Source of the DNA: Ignelater luminosus
Taxonomy: Eukaryota; Arthropoda; Insecta; Coleoptera; Elateridae
Length of the DNA stretch: 64,000 nt
Assembly: GCA_011009095.1 (NCBI GenBank)
Contig: VTPC01000629.1
Coordinates: forward strand, 21,738 to 85,737
Direction: 5' to 3'
A program made the position numbers and the translations under genes. Below the pieces are notes generated by a model. It saw nothing but the letters and a program-made list of their open reading frames with translations, was not told the origin of the DNA and did not search any database. Shown here in pieces: positions 46,683 to 59,869 of this stretch. Position 1 is the stretch's first letter. Every line of letters begins with the position of its first letter.

Positions 46683-47788
46683 ATGGTCTATACTGTTCAA
46701 CAAGAGACGTTTATCGTTATGTTTTATTACCGGAATGGTGTAGTTCACGAGGGAAATATTGGACATGTTCCATTCAAGCCTGCAAAGATGAATTTAGAAT
46801 CCGATTTTCTGGTGCTAATGTTCCGGATAACGCTTTATTCAAAGAAGTAAGACAAGTAATCGAAGAAAATCCACATACCTCACTTCGCAGAATTTCACTT
46901 TAAATGATATCCCTTTAAGTACTTGTCAGAAAATTAAAAAACAAGTGAAGTTATATCCTTACAAAATAACGACTGTGCAAGGACTTACACCACCAGATTA
47001 TGGTAGTCAAAGAGAATATTGTACAGTGAACCAAAACAAATACGGGGTACCAGCTGTTCATCCGACATTTATTCTTTGTTCAAGTAAATGCTCTTTATTA
47101 AGTCAAGTAGGGCCATAAAATATAACAATGAAGACTATAGTTTTGCTTAAACTGAAGACAGATTTACAAAGGGTAATTTTAAAACCATGTGGTGCCCCGT
47201 ATTTATTTTGGTCCACTGTACCTGATTTGAGAACAATATGAACGACGATTTATCTTTTTACTCCAATGAGGCGTGGTTCAATTTATCTGGGTACGTAAAT
47301 TCGCAGAATTTTAGAATATGGAATGCTGAAAATCCTCTCCGATTTGTTGAGACATCTCCATATCCAATCAAAGTGGGTGTTTGGAGAGCAGTGCCTCGCA
47401 GAAGGCTTATTGGTCCTATAATTTTTCATGACACTGTCACTGCTGAAAGATAGAGAGAAATTATAAATGTCTCTACAGCTCATATTGCACGAGCAACCAT
47501 TGAGTATGTGCAATAATTTTCTCCAGATAAGATTATTAGTAGAGGAACAAATATTCCATGGCCATCTCGCTCACCCGACTTGACGCCTCTTGATTTATCC
47601 ATATTTGGTGTTTTAAGAAACTCGGTTTACAAAAGAAGAATGGAGAATTTAAATGAATTAATGGAAAAGATTACAAATCAGTGTGATGATATTGATCAGC
47701 AAGTACTCAAGATATCTTTGAAAATAAGAAACGATAAGTAAGAGCATATCTGAATTATAATGGGGAACATTTCCAAATGTTTATGTAA
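46683..47788 (+). pseudogene. Mariner-like (DUF4817-type) transposase, split by a nested element
   Basis: Starts MVYTVQQETFIVMFYYRNG at 46683 and can be traced through frame changes to GEHFQMFM and TAA at 47788. Recognisable are the N-terminal helix-turn-helix (GANVPDNALFKEVRQVIEEN, PHTSLRRIS), YPYKITTVQGLTPPDYG, SNEAWFNLSGYVNSQNF (catalytic Asp changed to Asn in SNEAW, where SDEAW is usual), FVETSPYPIKVGVW, RRRLIGPIIF and WPSRSPDLTPLD (last catalytic Asp). The QQDGAT region is deleted. A 195-base element interrupts the gene at 47024. The family is widespread in insects. Confidence 0.85.
47024..47218. mobile_element. 195-bp miniature element nested in the transposase gene
   Basis: Ends CAGTGAACCAAAACAAATAC and (inverted from the right) CAGTGGACCAAAATAAATAC, giving 29-base inverted repeats with few mismatches. 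TA flanks it at 47022-47023 and 47219-47220. If it is taken out together with one TA, the host reading continues from EYCT directly into FENN (with a Trp codon turned stop between), so the insertion site is exact. Confidence 0.9.
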
Positions 47789-50700
47789 AATGTAAAATAA
47801 GGGAAGCTTTATTCAAAAGTAACTGTTTCTGCTGTTACTTATAATAAGGATCAAATCACTACTTAACTTGTTTATCAGATACATGGATCAGTTAACTTCA
47901 GAATATTTATATACAGATACAGATAAGAATTTCCGATTTCAATACTATTCTTACATAAAATATGATCAAAATTGTGATACCAGGATAATGATATTCCCAA
48001 ATAAAGTGTACATAAACATTTGCCGACTCTGATTTAATTCAGGTTATTTAAATTAAATTACTTTTAATATATGCGTAAATTCCGTTTTGAACAAATAAAC
48101 AGGTTAGTTCTTTATGAGAAAATACGTTTTATATTCTCTAATTTAAAATATTTCTCTCTGTATAAATATGATCTTTGTTTTAATTTTGCCGACGACGGTT
48201 TCTTTCATTCGTAATGTAAGCATAAAAAAATTAAATTAACCGACCGCAAAAAATTGCTCCTATTAATCAGTCAGCAATTTCCCTTTGAAAATTTGTTTAT
48301 AAGCAAAAAATAACAAGGTTTGGGAGTTACGAATAAAACCGAATAAAGAGAAAAGCGAAGAAGTAGAGTGTCACAAGAGTGAGTAAAAGAAGCCCAGGGA
48401 TAATTACGGGTCGTTAATAAGCGCGAGCGTGCGTCCGTGAGATTGAGCTAATTGGGGAATGCGACGCAATTACCGGCGCTTCGTGGTCTCCGGGTGGACA
48501 AAACGGAAAAACGCGCTCTAACGACCCCCATTAGATGTGGTTACTGTGTCACCGGTTCTATTGTACCCTCTTTCAGCACGTGCGACCCGAAACGTAAAAA
48601 ATATAATTTGAACATGCAAAAGGGAGGCGGCGATTTTATTTTGAATTTTTTTAGCTTTCACAATTTACTTTAATTTCGGCATTAAGTTTTCATTAAATTT
48701 CCAGGAAAGCGAAATAGGGAGATGGTAGAAACGTGGATACTTTTTGATGGCTTGTACTTTTTGCTTATTGCATTTAACCTAAATGCTTATGTAAATACGG
48801 AGATGGAGGAGAATTGGTTCAAAAACTTTGTGCTTTTCCCCATTCGTCTTTGCGAACATCCGTTAAGAGACACGAGCACTTCCGCTAGAAGCCGAATTAC
48901 GACAAATACGACGTCGTGCATTTTGTAGAAAAGAGAAGACACTCTCCATCTATTACACAAGTTTTAAGAGACTTGTATTTGTTTCCGGAGCAGCTCGTGT
49001 CCGGCGGGAATCCTGCTCTAGGACAATTCACCATTATCCACACACGTTCGACAGAAACCCAACGGAAACTCGCATTTTATTGTTTGGACATGAACATACG
49101 ATCAGGATTCGTTTTAGTTTCAATTTACAGTTTCTTTGAATCTTTTCAAAAAGTATTCTACCTTCTAGGTACGTATATTGCATGAAATCAGAAGAAAACA
49201 AAATTGAATACTATGCTGATAAAGCGAAGTTATCTGTTAAAAACTTTACATCTTGAAATATTTATGTTCTTTGAAGCGATTTTCTTTTTTTTCTGAATAA
49301 TATTACATACTATTGAAGACTAAATAAAATTCTCGCGCCACATTTTGTAACACAAAACAATATTTGTTTTGGCGTTTTGTTCTTTTTTGTACAAAATATA
49401 GCCCGACATAAGTTCACTGAAATGGAAATATTTATAGACACGGAGGTGCCAGCAAACAGTGTGAAAAGTTCCCTCGTCGTGACAGATCGTTCTTAAAACT
49501 ATTTTCACAAGTGAAACTTGAATATAAGTGCTTTTGTGTAAAAGCCGTGTTGAATCTGTGAAAACATAATAGCCCGAAACTTTAAAAATTCCGAATTATA
49601 AATCAGGAAAGAGTGGCCTTCACAACATAAATCTTGACGCTTTGCGCCTCCGTTTTACTCTCTCTTAAAATGTTCTAAAACATTCAACCAAAGAAAAAAA
49701 ATCCTATTTTCAAGATTTCAAGAAACGCGATTTGAAAAATAAAGTTTGAAAAATATAACAGAAGAATAAAAAGAGAATTAACATAAGTAGATTCTTTGGG
49801 GAAGTGTTCGGGGTGAAAATATTTCGTGAAGATCAAATTGCATTCGTGTTATTGCATCGTCTCTATCTAGGAATTTCCAGACACACACGCGCGTTAATCT
49901 CGATTTTTCCCTTCTTATAACAGTGATAATAATAATAAACCATTAAAAGTTGCCGGGAATCGATCGAGAATGGAAACTGGAGGCTTACTGTGCGTATTCA
50001 TCACGGAATCCGTCCCTCCCATTTTGTGTTCTTATCTACTTTCCTTTCTCCGGAGCTTCCCTCGCAACTGAAAGCGCTCTACTACTTACTCTGCTGCCAA
50101 CTTTTCCAGGGATATACCGGGAAGAAAGTTCGAGACGTGTTTCTGCGTGAGGCATTCAACAAATATCTTTATATATATACCTACTGTGCAGTAATTGGTC
50201 TATAATCCATAAAAGGAACTGCTATTTCAGGAGCTTTTGACAAAGTAATGAATTTTTTTTGAGAGAGGAAAATACGCTTATTGTTAGTAGAAGATTGTAT
50301 CTTAATAATGTAATATTAACTTTTTTTTCTTTTTTTCCGCCTTTTATAATAAAAACGGATAAGGGGATTATATATGATTTTTCATAATCTCTTAAGTGAC
50401 GCTCACGTTTGCATCTACATTTAAAAATATTTTAAGTAATTTTTTCTGTACTCTTTATAAGCCAGTCATCACAGTTTTAGTTTTTTTATTCTGCAATTTG
50501 AGTGATATAACTGCGTTCAATTGAGAAACATGAAGCAAAAAATAACAAAGGGCCAATAAGACTATTCCTACTGTAGCTTTTATGCGAATAAAGTATTCAT
50601 TATAATTTAGAAAGTTTTAGTTCCACTTTAAATTTATACGCAAGATGATAACCATGTTGTTGTGTTGTATCTTTTTGTTGGTATGGTTTTGACAAACACT

Positions 50701-50900
50701 GCAGTTAATAACCAGCAAAGTTCTATATATGATACTCTAAAGATTGTTCTTCATTCCGCATTATTACTTCTTGTAGGGCTTGCCTATCTTCTCGGTCCCC
50801 TAAAAGCAACTGGTGAATATTCTAAGTTTGTTTCCATTAGGAATTCTCCCACATTCTAAGTTTCAAAAGAGTTTTTTCAACATTATGGAAATGGGCATTT
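47789..50900. other. Non-coding stretch with GC-richer islands
   Basis: About 48380-48640 (GCGCGAGCGTGCGTCCGTG, GCGACGCAATTACCGGCG), 48840-49090 and 49950-50160 are richer in G and C than the flanks and contain open frames of 60-90 codons on the plus strand with no family features. The position and look suggest conserved non-coding DNA, but this is inference. Confidence 0.4.
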
Positions 50901-50923
50901 CTTTATTTTCATCTTGTCTTATA

Positions 50924-51113
50924 ACAAAGCCCAATAATATAAGATGTTTCTTTGGGTAAGTCATCAATGGGCCCAATGCTTTTCTCAATTCGAACAGAAC
51001 ATCTGTAGGTTAAAAGCAGCACTTCTTGAACAGAAGACTTCTCCATTGTCAAACCTGCGAGGTTACTAATTTCAAAATTCTTTTTGCCTTCAGCTATTAA
51101 TAAGCTTAGTAAC
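50924..51113 (-). other. Coding-like remnant of unknown family
   Basis: A 60-codon open stretch without an early Met (LLSLLIAEGKKNFEIS, then SVQEVLLLTYRCSVRIE and DDLPKETSYIIGLCYKT), ending at TGA. The amino-acid balance looks like real protein rather than AT-rich noise, and weaker coding-like sequence continues beyond the stop. I do not recognise the family. It may be a piece of a transposon protein. Confidence 0.35.
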
Positions 51114-52118
51114 GTAAATCAGGAGGTGAAGAATTGGGTATTGTTCAGAAAAAAAAACAGTTAGTGGACAGAATGTTACCCAGTCTTTTAGTTCAAATAA
51201 GCAAAAAAGGTTCTGACAACTTAAGTAATTAGATTGTTACTTGAGACTTTTAATGGATTTCGAAAATCACATTTAAGTTATAAAATCAATTATCAAATTG
51301 AAAACTTGCATTGGGAAGAAAATGCTGGTCGCTATTAATGCTGTTGTTTATCTATTTTTCGTCCTTCCTAAATATTGTTGACTGAAAAGTCTATGAATTT
51401 CTGCAGCAGCTGTTTTGACTTTGAATATTTGGGAAGCCTTAACGGTCACCACAATATACCACATGCAACAAGACTTCGTGTTCGCGCTTCACCACCACAC
51501 AACCCAGAATGAGTATTACCTGGTTTGAAAATGTTTGCACTCCCCCAAACACCCAAACGTACCTTACCGTTACGATGAAAGAAGAGGCAGACTCTTACAG
51601 AACGGCCTCTGCAATGCAATAATCCTTTGCTTATTTAATTGTATTAGAACTGTTTACCTAAAAAGTACCACGACGAGATAATCTAAGTCGTGCACTACAA
51701 ATATTTCTGTTTAGTCATCTTATGACCTCACTGTTCTACTGAAATTTGGATGTTTTAGTATTAGTGCTCTTCTGTAAAAAGAAATTCCAAATAGCAGAAC
51801 ACACTGAAAACATATTTAGTCCTCTAAATAGTATTCTACTATTTTACTAACTACTTACTCATTATTGATCTTGGGGATGATTTTAGCTAAAATTAAGAAT
51901 TATCTGTGTTTCATCTTGAATAAGAAAGTTATATTTGGAATGGTGTTGTAAAATATAATATTCCTTTTATTATTAAATTTGTTTAAGTAGGCGACTGTTT
52001 TATACCAAGTCGTTATGATTACCTGCAAAAAATTATAGCGTAATAAACAACATATGAATAATTTTACTTGAGTTTAAATCAGAGGCAGAACGACGAAATC
52101 TTACTATTATTATATATA
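51114..52118. other. AT-rich non-coding stretch
   Basis: No gene, RNA or clear repeat recognised. Confidence 0.5.
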
Positions 52119-52300
52119 CCAAGTGTGAACTTTCAAACCCATTTTATTATTAATTTATTTTGCTAATTCTGAGCATTTTTTGGTCAATTTATTGGTGCCA
52201 GATTGCCCTATCGATTTATACCTGTGTAGGTTCATTTGGGGAGCAGGAAATTTGAATCCCATGCATTGTGCTACGTATGGGTTTGAAACTCCGCACTCGG
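52119..52300. mobile_element. 182-bp miniature inverted-repeat element
   Basis: Left end CCAAGTGTGAACTTTCAAAC and inverted right end CCGAGTGCGGAGTTTCAAAC, about 24 bases with a few mismatches, flanked by TA (52117-52118 and 52301-52302). The interior has no coding capacity. Confidence 0.8.
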
Positions 52301-52904
52301 TATAAATATGTACATTAATCAAAAAATCGTTTTCTGAATAACTTTTGATAATAAAAACGTCAGTTCAATTCACCTAAAAATTACTTAGGCACAAACTTCC
52401 TATCAAAAGATGTGGATATTGGCAAAATCGTAATCAACTAACTGTCACTTGAGCACTAGTGTAACAGTATTGCTGTACCAAGGACCGATTGTACCAACTA
52501 AGTTCAATTGCAATAAAGACTATTAGTGTGACAATTGTTTCTATGCTGTTGAACATCGATTAAAAGTTAAACTCGGTACCAGTCGCTCTAAGAGTTTAAT
52601 ATTGTGTTTACCTGTTTTGACTTCTCGTTCTAGCACTCATAGACAATGGTTACCAAACTGTTATCAACATTAAATGTAGCTTATAATTTAAAAACACAAA
52701 AGAAATCTGCCTAAATTGGTTTTTCTATCTTTACAAAGCTCATTTAACTCAAAACTTTCTAAAGGGAAATCTTCTAGAAAGAAAATTCTGCATCATTCCG
52801 AATGTAGGAACTGCAACTTGAATATTGATATCTTGGATCAAATATGTTTAATGCAAAAATCAATTTCAACCACTATTATATCTCACTATCTTTCAGACAA
52901 GGTA

Positions 52905-54620
52905 TACAGAGTGACATTTTGAAAAGCTTCAATCAGCCGTATTTCTTTTTAAAGAAGAGATACCAGAAAATGCTCAAAACCGTTTTGGTAGTATGCAGGG
53001 GGAACCAAAGTGACCCCACAAATATTTAGTACTTACGTTACACTTACGTAGTACCAAATTTCTATTTAATCAAGTGTTCAAGATGTCCACCATTATTTCC
53101 TAAACAATAAAATAAACGGTTTTCAAATTCACATCTTGCATTTGCAAACACTTCTGTGAAAATGGAATGGCATTTCCTAATTATCCGGTCACGAAGATCT
53201 TCTACTGAAGCAGGCAGTGTCTTGTACACCACCGACTTTAAATGACCCCAAAGAAAGAAATCCACAAGTGTAAGATCCGAAGATCGTTGTAGCCATTCTA
53301 TGGAACCTCCTCTTCCAATCTACTGTTTTCGAAATTTCCTAACAGCAACGGTATAATGAGGGGGCGCCCCACCTTGTTGAAAATTAATTTAATTTTCATT
53401 TTGTTGATTTTTTACTTCATGTAGGATGAGAGGGGTTCGATAGTATTCTGTGGAATGTTTAAGTAGATATCTCTCTTTAAATTTCCTTCGAGAAACAGAG
53501 AACCAATAATTGTAACTCCTAAGATATCTGCCCAAACGTTAATTGCTTGGGGTCATTGGGTTTCGAAAAAATGCGGATTTTGATCGAACCAATAGCGGCA
53601 GTTGTGTTTATTCACTGTCCCATTTAAAAAGAACCGTACATTCGTCACTAAAACACATGTTTTTCACTAACTCTACATCATCTTGAATTTTCTGTCATCT
53701 TTTCGAAAAATTGAATTCTGCGACCGTAGTCGTCTTTGGCTAATTCTAGAAGGATTTGCTTCCTGTGGCAGTTGTTGTTTTTCGAACAGACGATGTTGAA
53801 GTTGCAGCAAAATGACCTACAACTTCCATCTGGGCGACTTCATCCAGTCGTCTTGGTCCGACTCTTTTTTTATTTGCCACTGAGGCCGTTTCTTCAAATT
53901 TAGTAACTAACTTTCCGACATAGGTATGACTGATATTTTTTCTGGGCGTCTGGCATTAAAAAAACAGCAGCTGTTCTTAACGCAAATCGGCCCTAAAAAC
54001 CGCAAATAAAAATAATTTCAACTTTTTCAGCTAACGTGTACACCATTATGGAATTTGTAATAATACCAAAAGACTTTTGGTTTACGGATAGGAAGAGGGC
54101 CTATTTATTTGAAGATTGTTGTTCTTGATAAGATGATTTTAAATCGCAAGAATTCAGTTTTCCTGATAAGAGGAACTTAAAATGCAATTATCGCCCAACA
54201 GATAACAAGTTGTGTACTTTCTCTTTTACTTAATGAGCTAATAGTCAAGAAGGAATTACTCACACATTTTCTTGTCAAATAAGCTATTAATGGTATTACA
54301 ACTGGCATTACACACATTTATTAGATGCAAGAACAATGTTTCTTTTGTCATTTACCTTCTGGATCAACCGATCACATAAATTACATATATGATTACTTTA
54401 TTGTTAAATAAATCATGATTATGTCTTTGTATGGTATCAATAAAGAGCTTTCCAATGATGTGTCGCAAGTGGGAGGGTTGGCATTTAAGATTTCAAAATT
54501 TGTGTGGAGGAAGGCGAGTTTGGTTCCCCGTGCATACCCCGAAACGGTTTTGAGCATTTTATGATATCTTTTATTAAAAAGAATACGGCCCATTGAAACT
54601 TTCGAAAATGTTACCCTGTA
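52905..54620 (-). mobile_element. Mariner-like element with ~110-bp inverted ends
   Basis: Left end TACAGAGTGACATTTTGAAA and, inverted from 54620, TACAGGGTAACATTTTCGAA. The match continues for roughly 110 bases (GCCGTATT, CTTTTTAA, ATGCTCAAAACCGTTT). TA lies outside each end (52903-52904 and 54621-54622). A decayed minus-strand transposase fills the middle. The total of 1,716 bases is plausible for a complete, old copy. Confidence 0.85.
53062..54000 (-). pseudogene. Mariner-like (DUF4817-type) transposase, decayed
   Basis: Minus-strand reading from about 53940 gives HTYVGKLVTKFEETASVANKK (end of the DNA-binding half), then FSDECTFFLNGTVNKHNCRYW (first catalytic Asp in SDE), INVWADILGVTIIG, FQQGGAPPHYTVAVRKF (the usual QQDGAP, its Asp replaced by Gly) and SIEWLQRSSDLTLVDFFLWG (the third catalytic motif, with Pro changes). 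It ends AYCLGN-like near 53062. Frames shift several times. The family is the same broad group as the copies at 12.9 and 46.7 kb, but a different subfamily by sequence. Confidence 0.8.
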
Positions 54621-54622
54621 TA

Positions 54623-57600
54623 GCCCATGTCTTTTAAAATGGGCAGTAAGACTTTCCTGCCAAGGTTTGCACTTCTTATTAATTCTTGCTTTTTGCTAAA
54701 TTCTTTTTTGCAACTTGAAATTGCCACTCTATTCACTTCTGCTTCATAAAATTAAATAGCAAGAACAGAAAAATGGTTTCAGCAATTTTATCACTTAATA
54801 AATCTCTCTGAGATTACGTTTATTTAATTAATATGCTCATAGTTAAAAGAGCTTGTTATGAAATTTCATATTTCACAATCAAATCTTTTTAAGAAAAATC
54901 TTAATTGAACAGGAAAAATGTCTGTTTATACCACTCAAAAACTAGAAATGGTAAAAGCATTCATTAAAGGTACATCTCTAGCCTGGAGTTTGTAGCCAAT
55001 TTTTCAGAATGGCATCCAGAACCTAATTTAAAGATATTGTAACTTTAAAGTATAAACTTGTATTTCTTTTGGTTTTCCTCTTGTTCTTAACTTCATGGGG
55101 TAGAAGCTGTCAAAGTAAAAAAGCTGGTACTTCTCAAGAAAACAAAATTTGGCAGGTGATTTCTAAAATACTATGGTTCATCTAAATAAAACACACCGTA
55201 TAATTAAGATAAGTAGACAACGTTTTATAGACGATCACCTGTTCGTGCTATATCTACAAAAGAAGATCATAGCCATTTGGCTTTAAATCTGTACCGTCGG
55301 GCCTTTTCGAAATAATAGTCTGAAATACAGCTGAAAAGGTGTTCACTGGTTTGCTTCTTCAGAGAGTTTATTTATCCAAACATGATCCACTTAACGTAGC
55401 CGTAGATCTTCAGGTTCCTGCAGGGTACTTAAACTCTCCTTGAGATGTTTGAAGGCTTCATCTGGAATCTCAATCGTAGTGGAACCAGATACACCGTGGG
55501 TTTTCGGTTATCTCAGTAAGTACATCACTGATAAGTAATATTTAACACGGAGAAGGCACCTTGCCTGTCATTACTTGTGTAAATAACTGCATTACAAATA
55601 CTAAAAAAAGTAAGTGTAAAGCTTAGCCTTTTCAAAAACTTATTTAAATGCTATTTCAGCATGTGAAGCAATTTTAAATGCCAGCAATATAATTTTAAGT
55701 GAAATAAGAAAATGTTCAGGTGCGGTTAGGCAGTTTAGAGTAAGGTATGTTAGGTTAGAAGATGTTGCTTAACTTATGCACTGAAGCTGCACCAAAAGCG
55801 TGAACAATTAACAGTAAACATTCACTTTATTTAAATAACTACTTAATTCATCTTGAAAATTGAAATTCGTCGTAAATAACGTAAATAAATCAAAATGCCT
55901 TTTCAATTTGTGTAGTTCAGCATTTCTGCCAAGATAGGCGTAACGCTTCATTTGATTGCCTATACATTGAACTTTTTGGAATTTATTACTATGGTCTGCT
56001 TGTAAAAGGTTTCTCGGTTTGAAAATATATAAATCTGTCTTAGCTTGGTTTGAAAATGAGAAAAATATTGGTTTGTCTCATTTTTATTATCGTGGAACAC
56101 ACTGTATATAGGGCGTTTTATTCAAAACAAATAATAATAAAAACTTTGATTTTTTTCTTGTAGTTACAGTTAAAAATAATCTTAAATCGTAATGACAGTT
56201 GTTACTATACCTACACAACGTTTTTCAGTAACATGTTTTGACAAACAAGGTGAATGTCTACCGTTTCTAGATAATTGGAACACCCTATACACCTGTGTAA
56301 AAATAGATATTAAAAACATAAGCAGAGCAATTTCATAATTTGTTTGACATTATAAACAATCCAGTTCTGCTGTAGGACTAGCTTTGATAAAAGATAAAAG
56401 TTCGTTTTATAAACATTATTATCCATATAAAGGGAAATAATTGTGGTTAGTTCAAATATTTGACTGCGAATCGATAACTTGTTTTTATAACTACAGTAAC
56501 AAACAAAATCCAATAATTTCGAGACTCTTCGGTATGCTGAAGGTAATATAAATCTTTTTTATTTGAGTTATTTTCTCATAAATACTTTATTGTTTATTTA
56601 GCTTTATTCGCTTTTATCTAAAATTCCTAAACTCCCTTATAATACATACAAGATTTTGAATTCATGTTTTCATATGCGAGCATACTGTGTATCTAAATAC
56701 CAATTTAAAATGCCTTTAAATGAATTTTTTTGGAACTCCATATAGCGTTCAAAGTTCTTCCCTCAATAAATCTCATAAGGTTTCAGTTTCAGTCCTCTTT
56801 TAAAGATTGTAAAATGCGATTACGCTTTATCCCGGCTTCCTCTTCTCATATTACAGTTTGTGTAGCAGAAAAAGGTAGAAGAGCAATAGAAGCAGCAACG
56901 GGTAACAAAATTGTTAAATACTATAATAACTATATACCTACGCCTCTGGGGGTAAATTGAAAGGCGTATATAAAACTGAATTATGGAAACCGCTCCACTC
57001 TTTACAAAAGCTACATATTAACTTCTAACGAGAACTAAGCTGGAATTAATGAAGGTGTTGTATGCATGTCGTTCGAAAAACAACCAGTAATAAACCATTA
57101 ATTAAAATACAGCAGCGGCTAATTATTTTTCCAGACGCTTTTAAAACTGAAGCCACTCAAATGTCTTTTCATGCAATCTACAACTAACCAGTCCGTGCAA
57201 AAGCAAAATGAATTTCGTTGCTGTTAAACTGTACCATAAAAATAAATCACTGTTTGTAATTTTCCATAAAATTACAAAGAAAAATAACATTTGTAATTTA
57301 ATAAATCGATACGAGAAAAAGATAAAGACCGGCCTTCAAGTAATACTCCACCCTCGTTTCTCAGGAAAGTCCGTCACAATTTCCGTCTTAACTTCCGGTC
57401 ACACGTGTCATCATCAACTTCCGGACTTCCTCCCCACAGTATTCTGCTGCTACTTGGGCACTTAGTTGGTATTGGAATAGTTGAGAGTTCTCGTAACTCT
57501 CTCAGTTCAACTGTCAAAGAGGCTTTTGGGCTAAGCAAGAATTTGCTGTGGTCAGTTAATAAGGAGCAAAAGCCAGAATCGTGGGGCCATGAAACACATC

Positions 57601-59865
57601 CTCATGCTGTTCTTCTTTGACGATATGTCACGTGCAACTTCCTTCAGAGAAACTCGAAGGAAAAATGGGCCATTAAAATGAGATAATTCAAAGTTAAATC
57701 AGACGCATAATTAGGTCATCATTGCATCGAAATTTAATTATAAAGGTTATCTTACAAAAGGAAACAAAATTAATCCCGCTTCCTACTGCTGTAAAATTAT
57801 ATGCAAAAATCTCCTTAAAAGTAAATACAAATTAATGAGACGCGGAGTAGATATAACAAGAAAATAAGTGAAAGAAGTAAGAGAAAGCGGCTTTTGAATA
57901 ATCGTGCGTACGTAATCCGGGATGTATCTAAAAAAATAATCTCAGAAATTCGCTAAAACTTTTCTCAGCAGTAGAACTCAATTAAAGTGCGTTAAGGGCC
58001 GTGTAAATGCTTAAAAAGGGACTTTTAACAACATTATCAGCTCGTCATAATAAACGCTCGTTTTCCAGCTTGCGAACCAAACATAATGAGGATAACGCCT
58101 TTTCTTTTCGGTACATTAATTACTGCGTGCGCGTTCGTTCACGGTTCCAACAATTTAATCGAATTTAATTCTTCGACGACGACGAGGAGTAGAAGAAAAT
58201 TCGGATTTGTCCTCTACCCCACCCACTTTTCCGGTTGACGCTGCTTCGAAATCGTGACTTACTCAAAACGCAATCATTATCTCCCTGCAGAATGACAAAG
58301 GATTGCCCGGAACATTAATAAAAACCCAAATTCAATCTCATCCAATTATCCGGCTGCTTACCGACGCAAAACTTTATCGGGTCGTTTGAATACTAAAATA
58401 TTTGGCGAGTAATCCATCAAGTGAGACTCCTCTGCTTGCTGGGGATTTCTCTCCTTTTCCATTGCCACGTAGCAGGAAACAAAAGAGGGACGAACTGGCT
58501 GATTTGTACTACAGGGCGCTTGGGCATCCGAAATTAGATTGCGAAAGGGTTGTTGGAGTTTGTAATAAATGGATCGGAAAAGGGCAAGAAGCACCTCCTG
58601 GCACTAGTCAGACTAAATTTACTAGCGTTCCTCCATTGTTTTTCAACTAACATAATCTGATGTGCCATATTTTTACATTCATAGCGTATTACTTATAGTG
58701 CCTTATAGAAAATTCTCAGGAAACCTTTTTAACGCACAATACTTAACAAAACATTTAAAATATAAAATTTCTTTTAAAAAAGCTTTACAAAAGTAGATAT
58801 CATTACAAAAAGCCAGAAAGTTGATGTGATTACAAAACTAATATTTTACATCTCATTAAAATTTTCTAAGAACTTCAAAGCAAGGTTTTTATTATTTAAC
58901 TATTAGTTTGCCCATTTTTTTGTTTAGTAATTGAATAACAAACCGTAAAATCCTGTGTAACTTTAAAAATTAGTTTTTAAATATGAAACATCCGCTTTTT
59001 GATGTATTTATAAGGAATTTTTTTATGTCTTGGTAATTCCAATTTTTCGCTGTTACTTATATTATTTATTCAGTATTTGTGTAGTCCACGTAGCACATAA
59101 CTGAAGTCAGTTTTGTTTGAGAATATTTCGTAAGCAATCTCTGTAATCGGTGTTTACTGTTAGGTATCCCAAACATGTTGTTAATGTTCAAATTCAATCT
59201 ATTTCATCACATACTTGTTTAACATTATTGATAAAAACATTATTTTCCTATAATATGTGTAGATAAGTACCAAATTTCCCTTCGAATTATTTTACTTTGC
59301 AGCTGTTTTACATTACCAATAGAGTCAAATACAGTTACTTTACCATTTATTGTGAGTAAAAGAGTCTTTCTTAAGTTACTATGTATTAATTCTCATTTTC
59401 TGCATAAAAACTGATACATTGTCAAGGAATTATATTTATTTTGTTTCTTGTTTAATAACAATTTCAAAACTATTCAGATGAATCTAGACAGATTTTAATC
59501 TTATCGCGAATTAGAGAGTTCATTTAATACAACTAGAAGATATAACACGCAAACCGCAGATTATTATTAATGTTAGATGACGCGTGTTCTACCAGTTATA
59601 CCTACACGCTAATTTTCTCACTGCATGCACTAAGTGAAAATTGATTTCAATTTTTAAATATTTATGAAGATAAATGATCAACTGAATCGTGGAAAAACCT
59701 CGAATAAATTAGGGTGAGTCAATGATTTTCAATTTGTCTACTTTTCTATTCTAATACTTGCATGTATTCCAACAAGCAATGTGGTTAATTCCCAGACAAC
59801 GATGAAATCTGTATCCTAATACTGCCAGCAACTGTACTGTACTACACTACATATAGTACAGGATA
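54623..59865. other. Non-coding stretch with GC-richer island
   Basis: Mostly AT-rich. About 57340-57640 and 58030-58640 are richer in G and C, with open frames (57208-57465, 57405-57620, 58402-58650 plus) that show no domain. 56108-56290 carries weak inverted ends (TATAGGGCG and ACACCCTATA), possibly a degraded miniature element. No gene is supported. Confidence 0.4.
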
Positions 59866-59869
59866 CGTA

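Noticed and set aside
55230..55560. Possible Tc1-type DNA-binding remnant (KEDHSHLALNLYRRAF)
   Set aside because: The resemblance is short, frames break quickly, and no catalytic motif follows.
56108..56290. Weak inverted ends (TATAGGGCG / ACACCCTATA)
   Set aside because: The match is under about 12 bases and the interior gives no support; too weak to list as an element.
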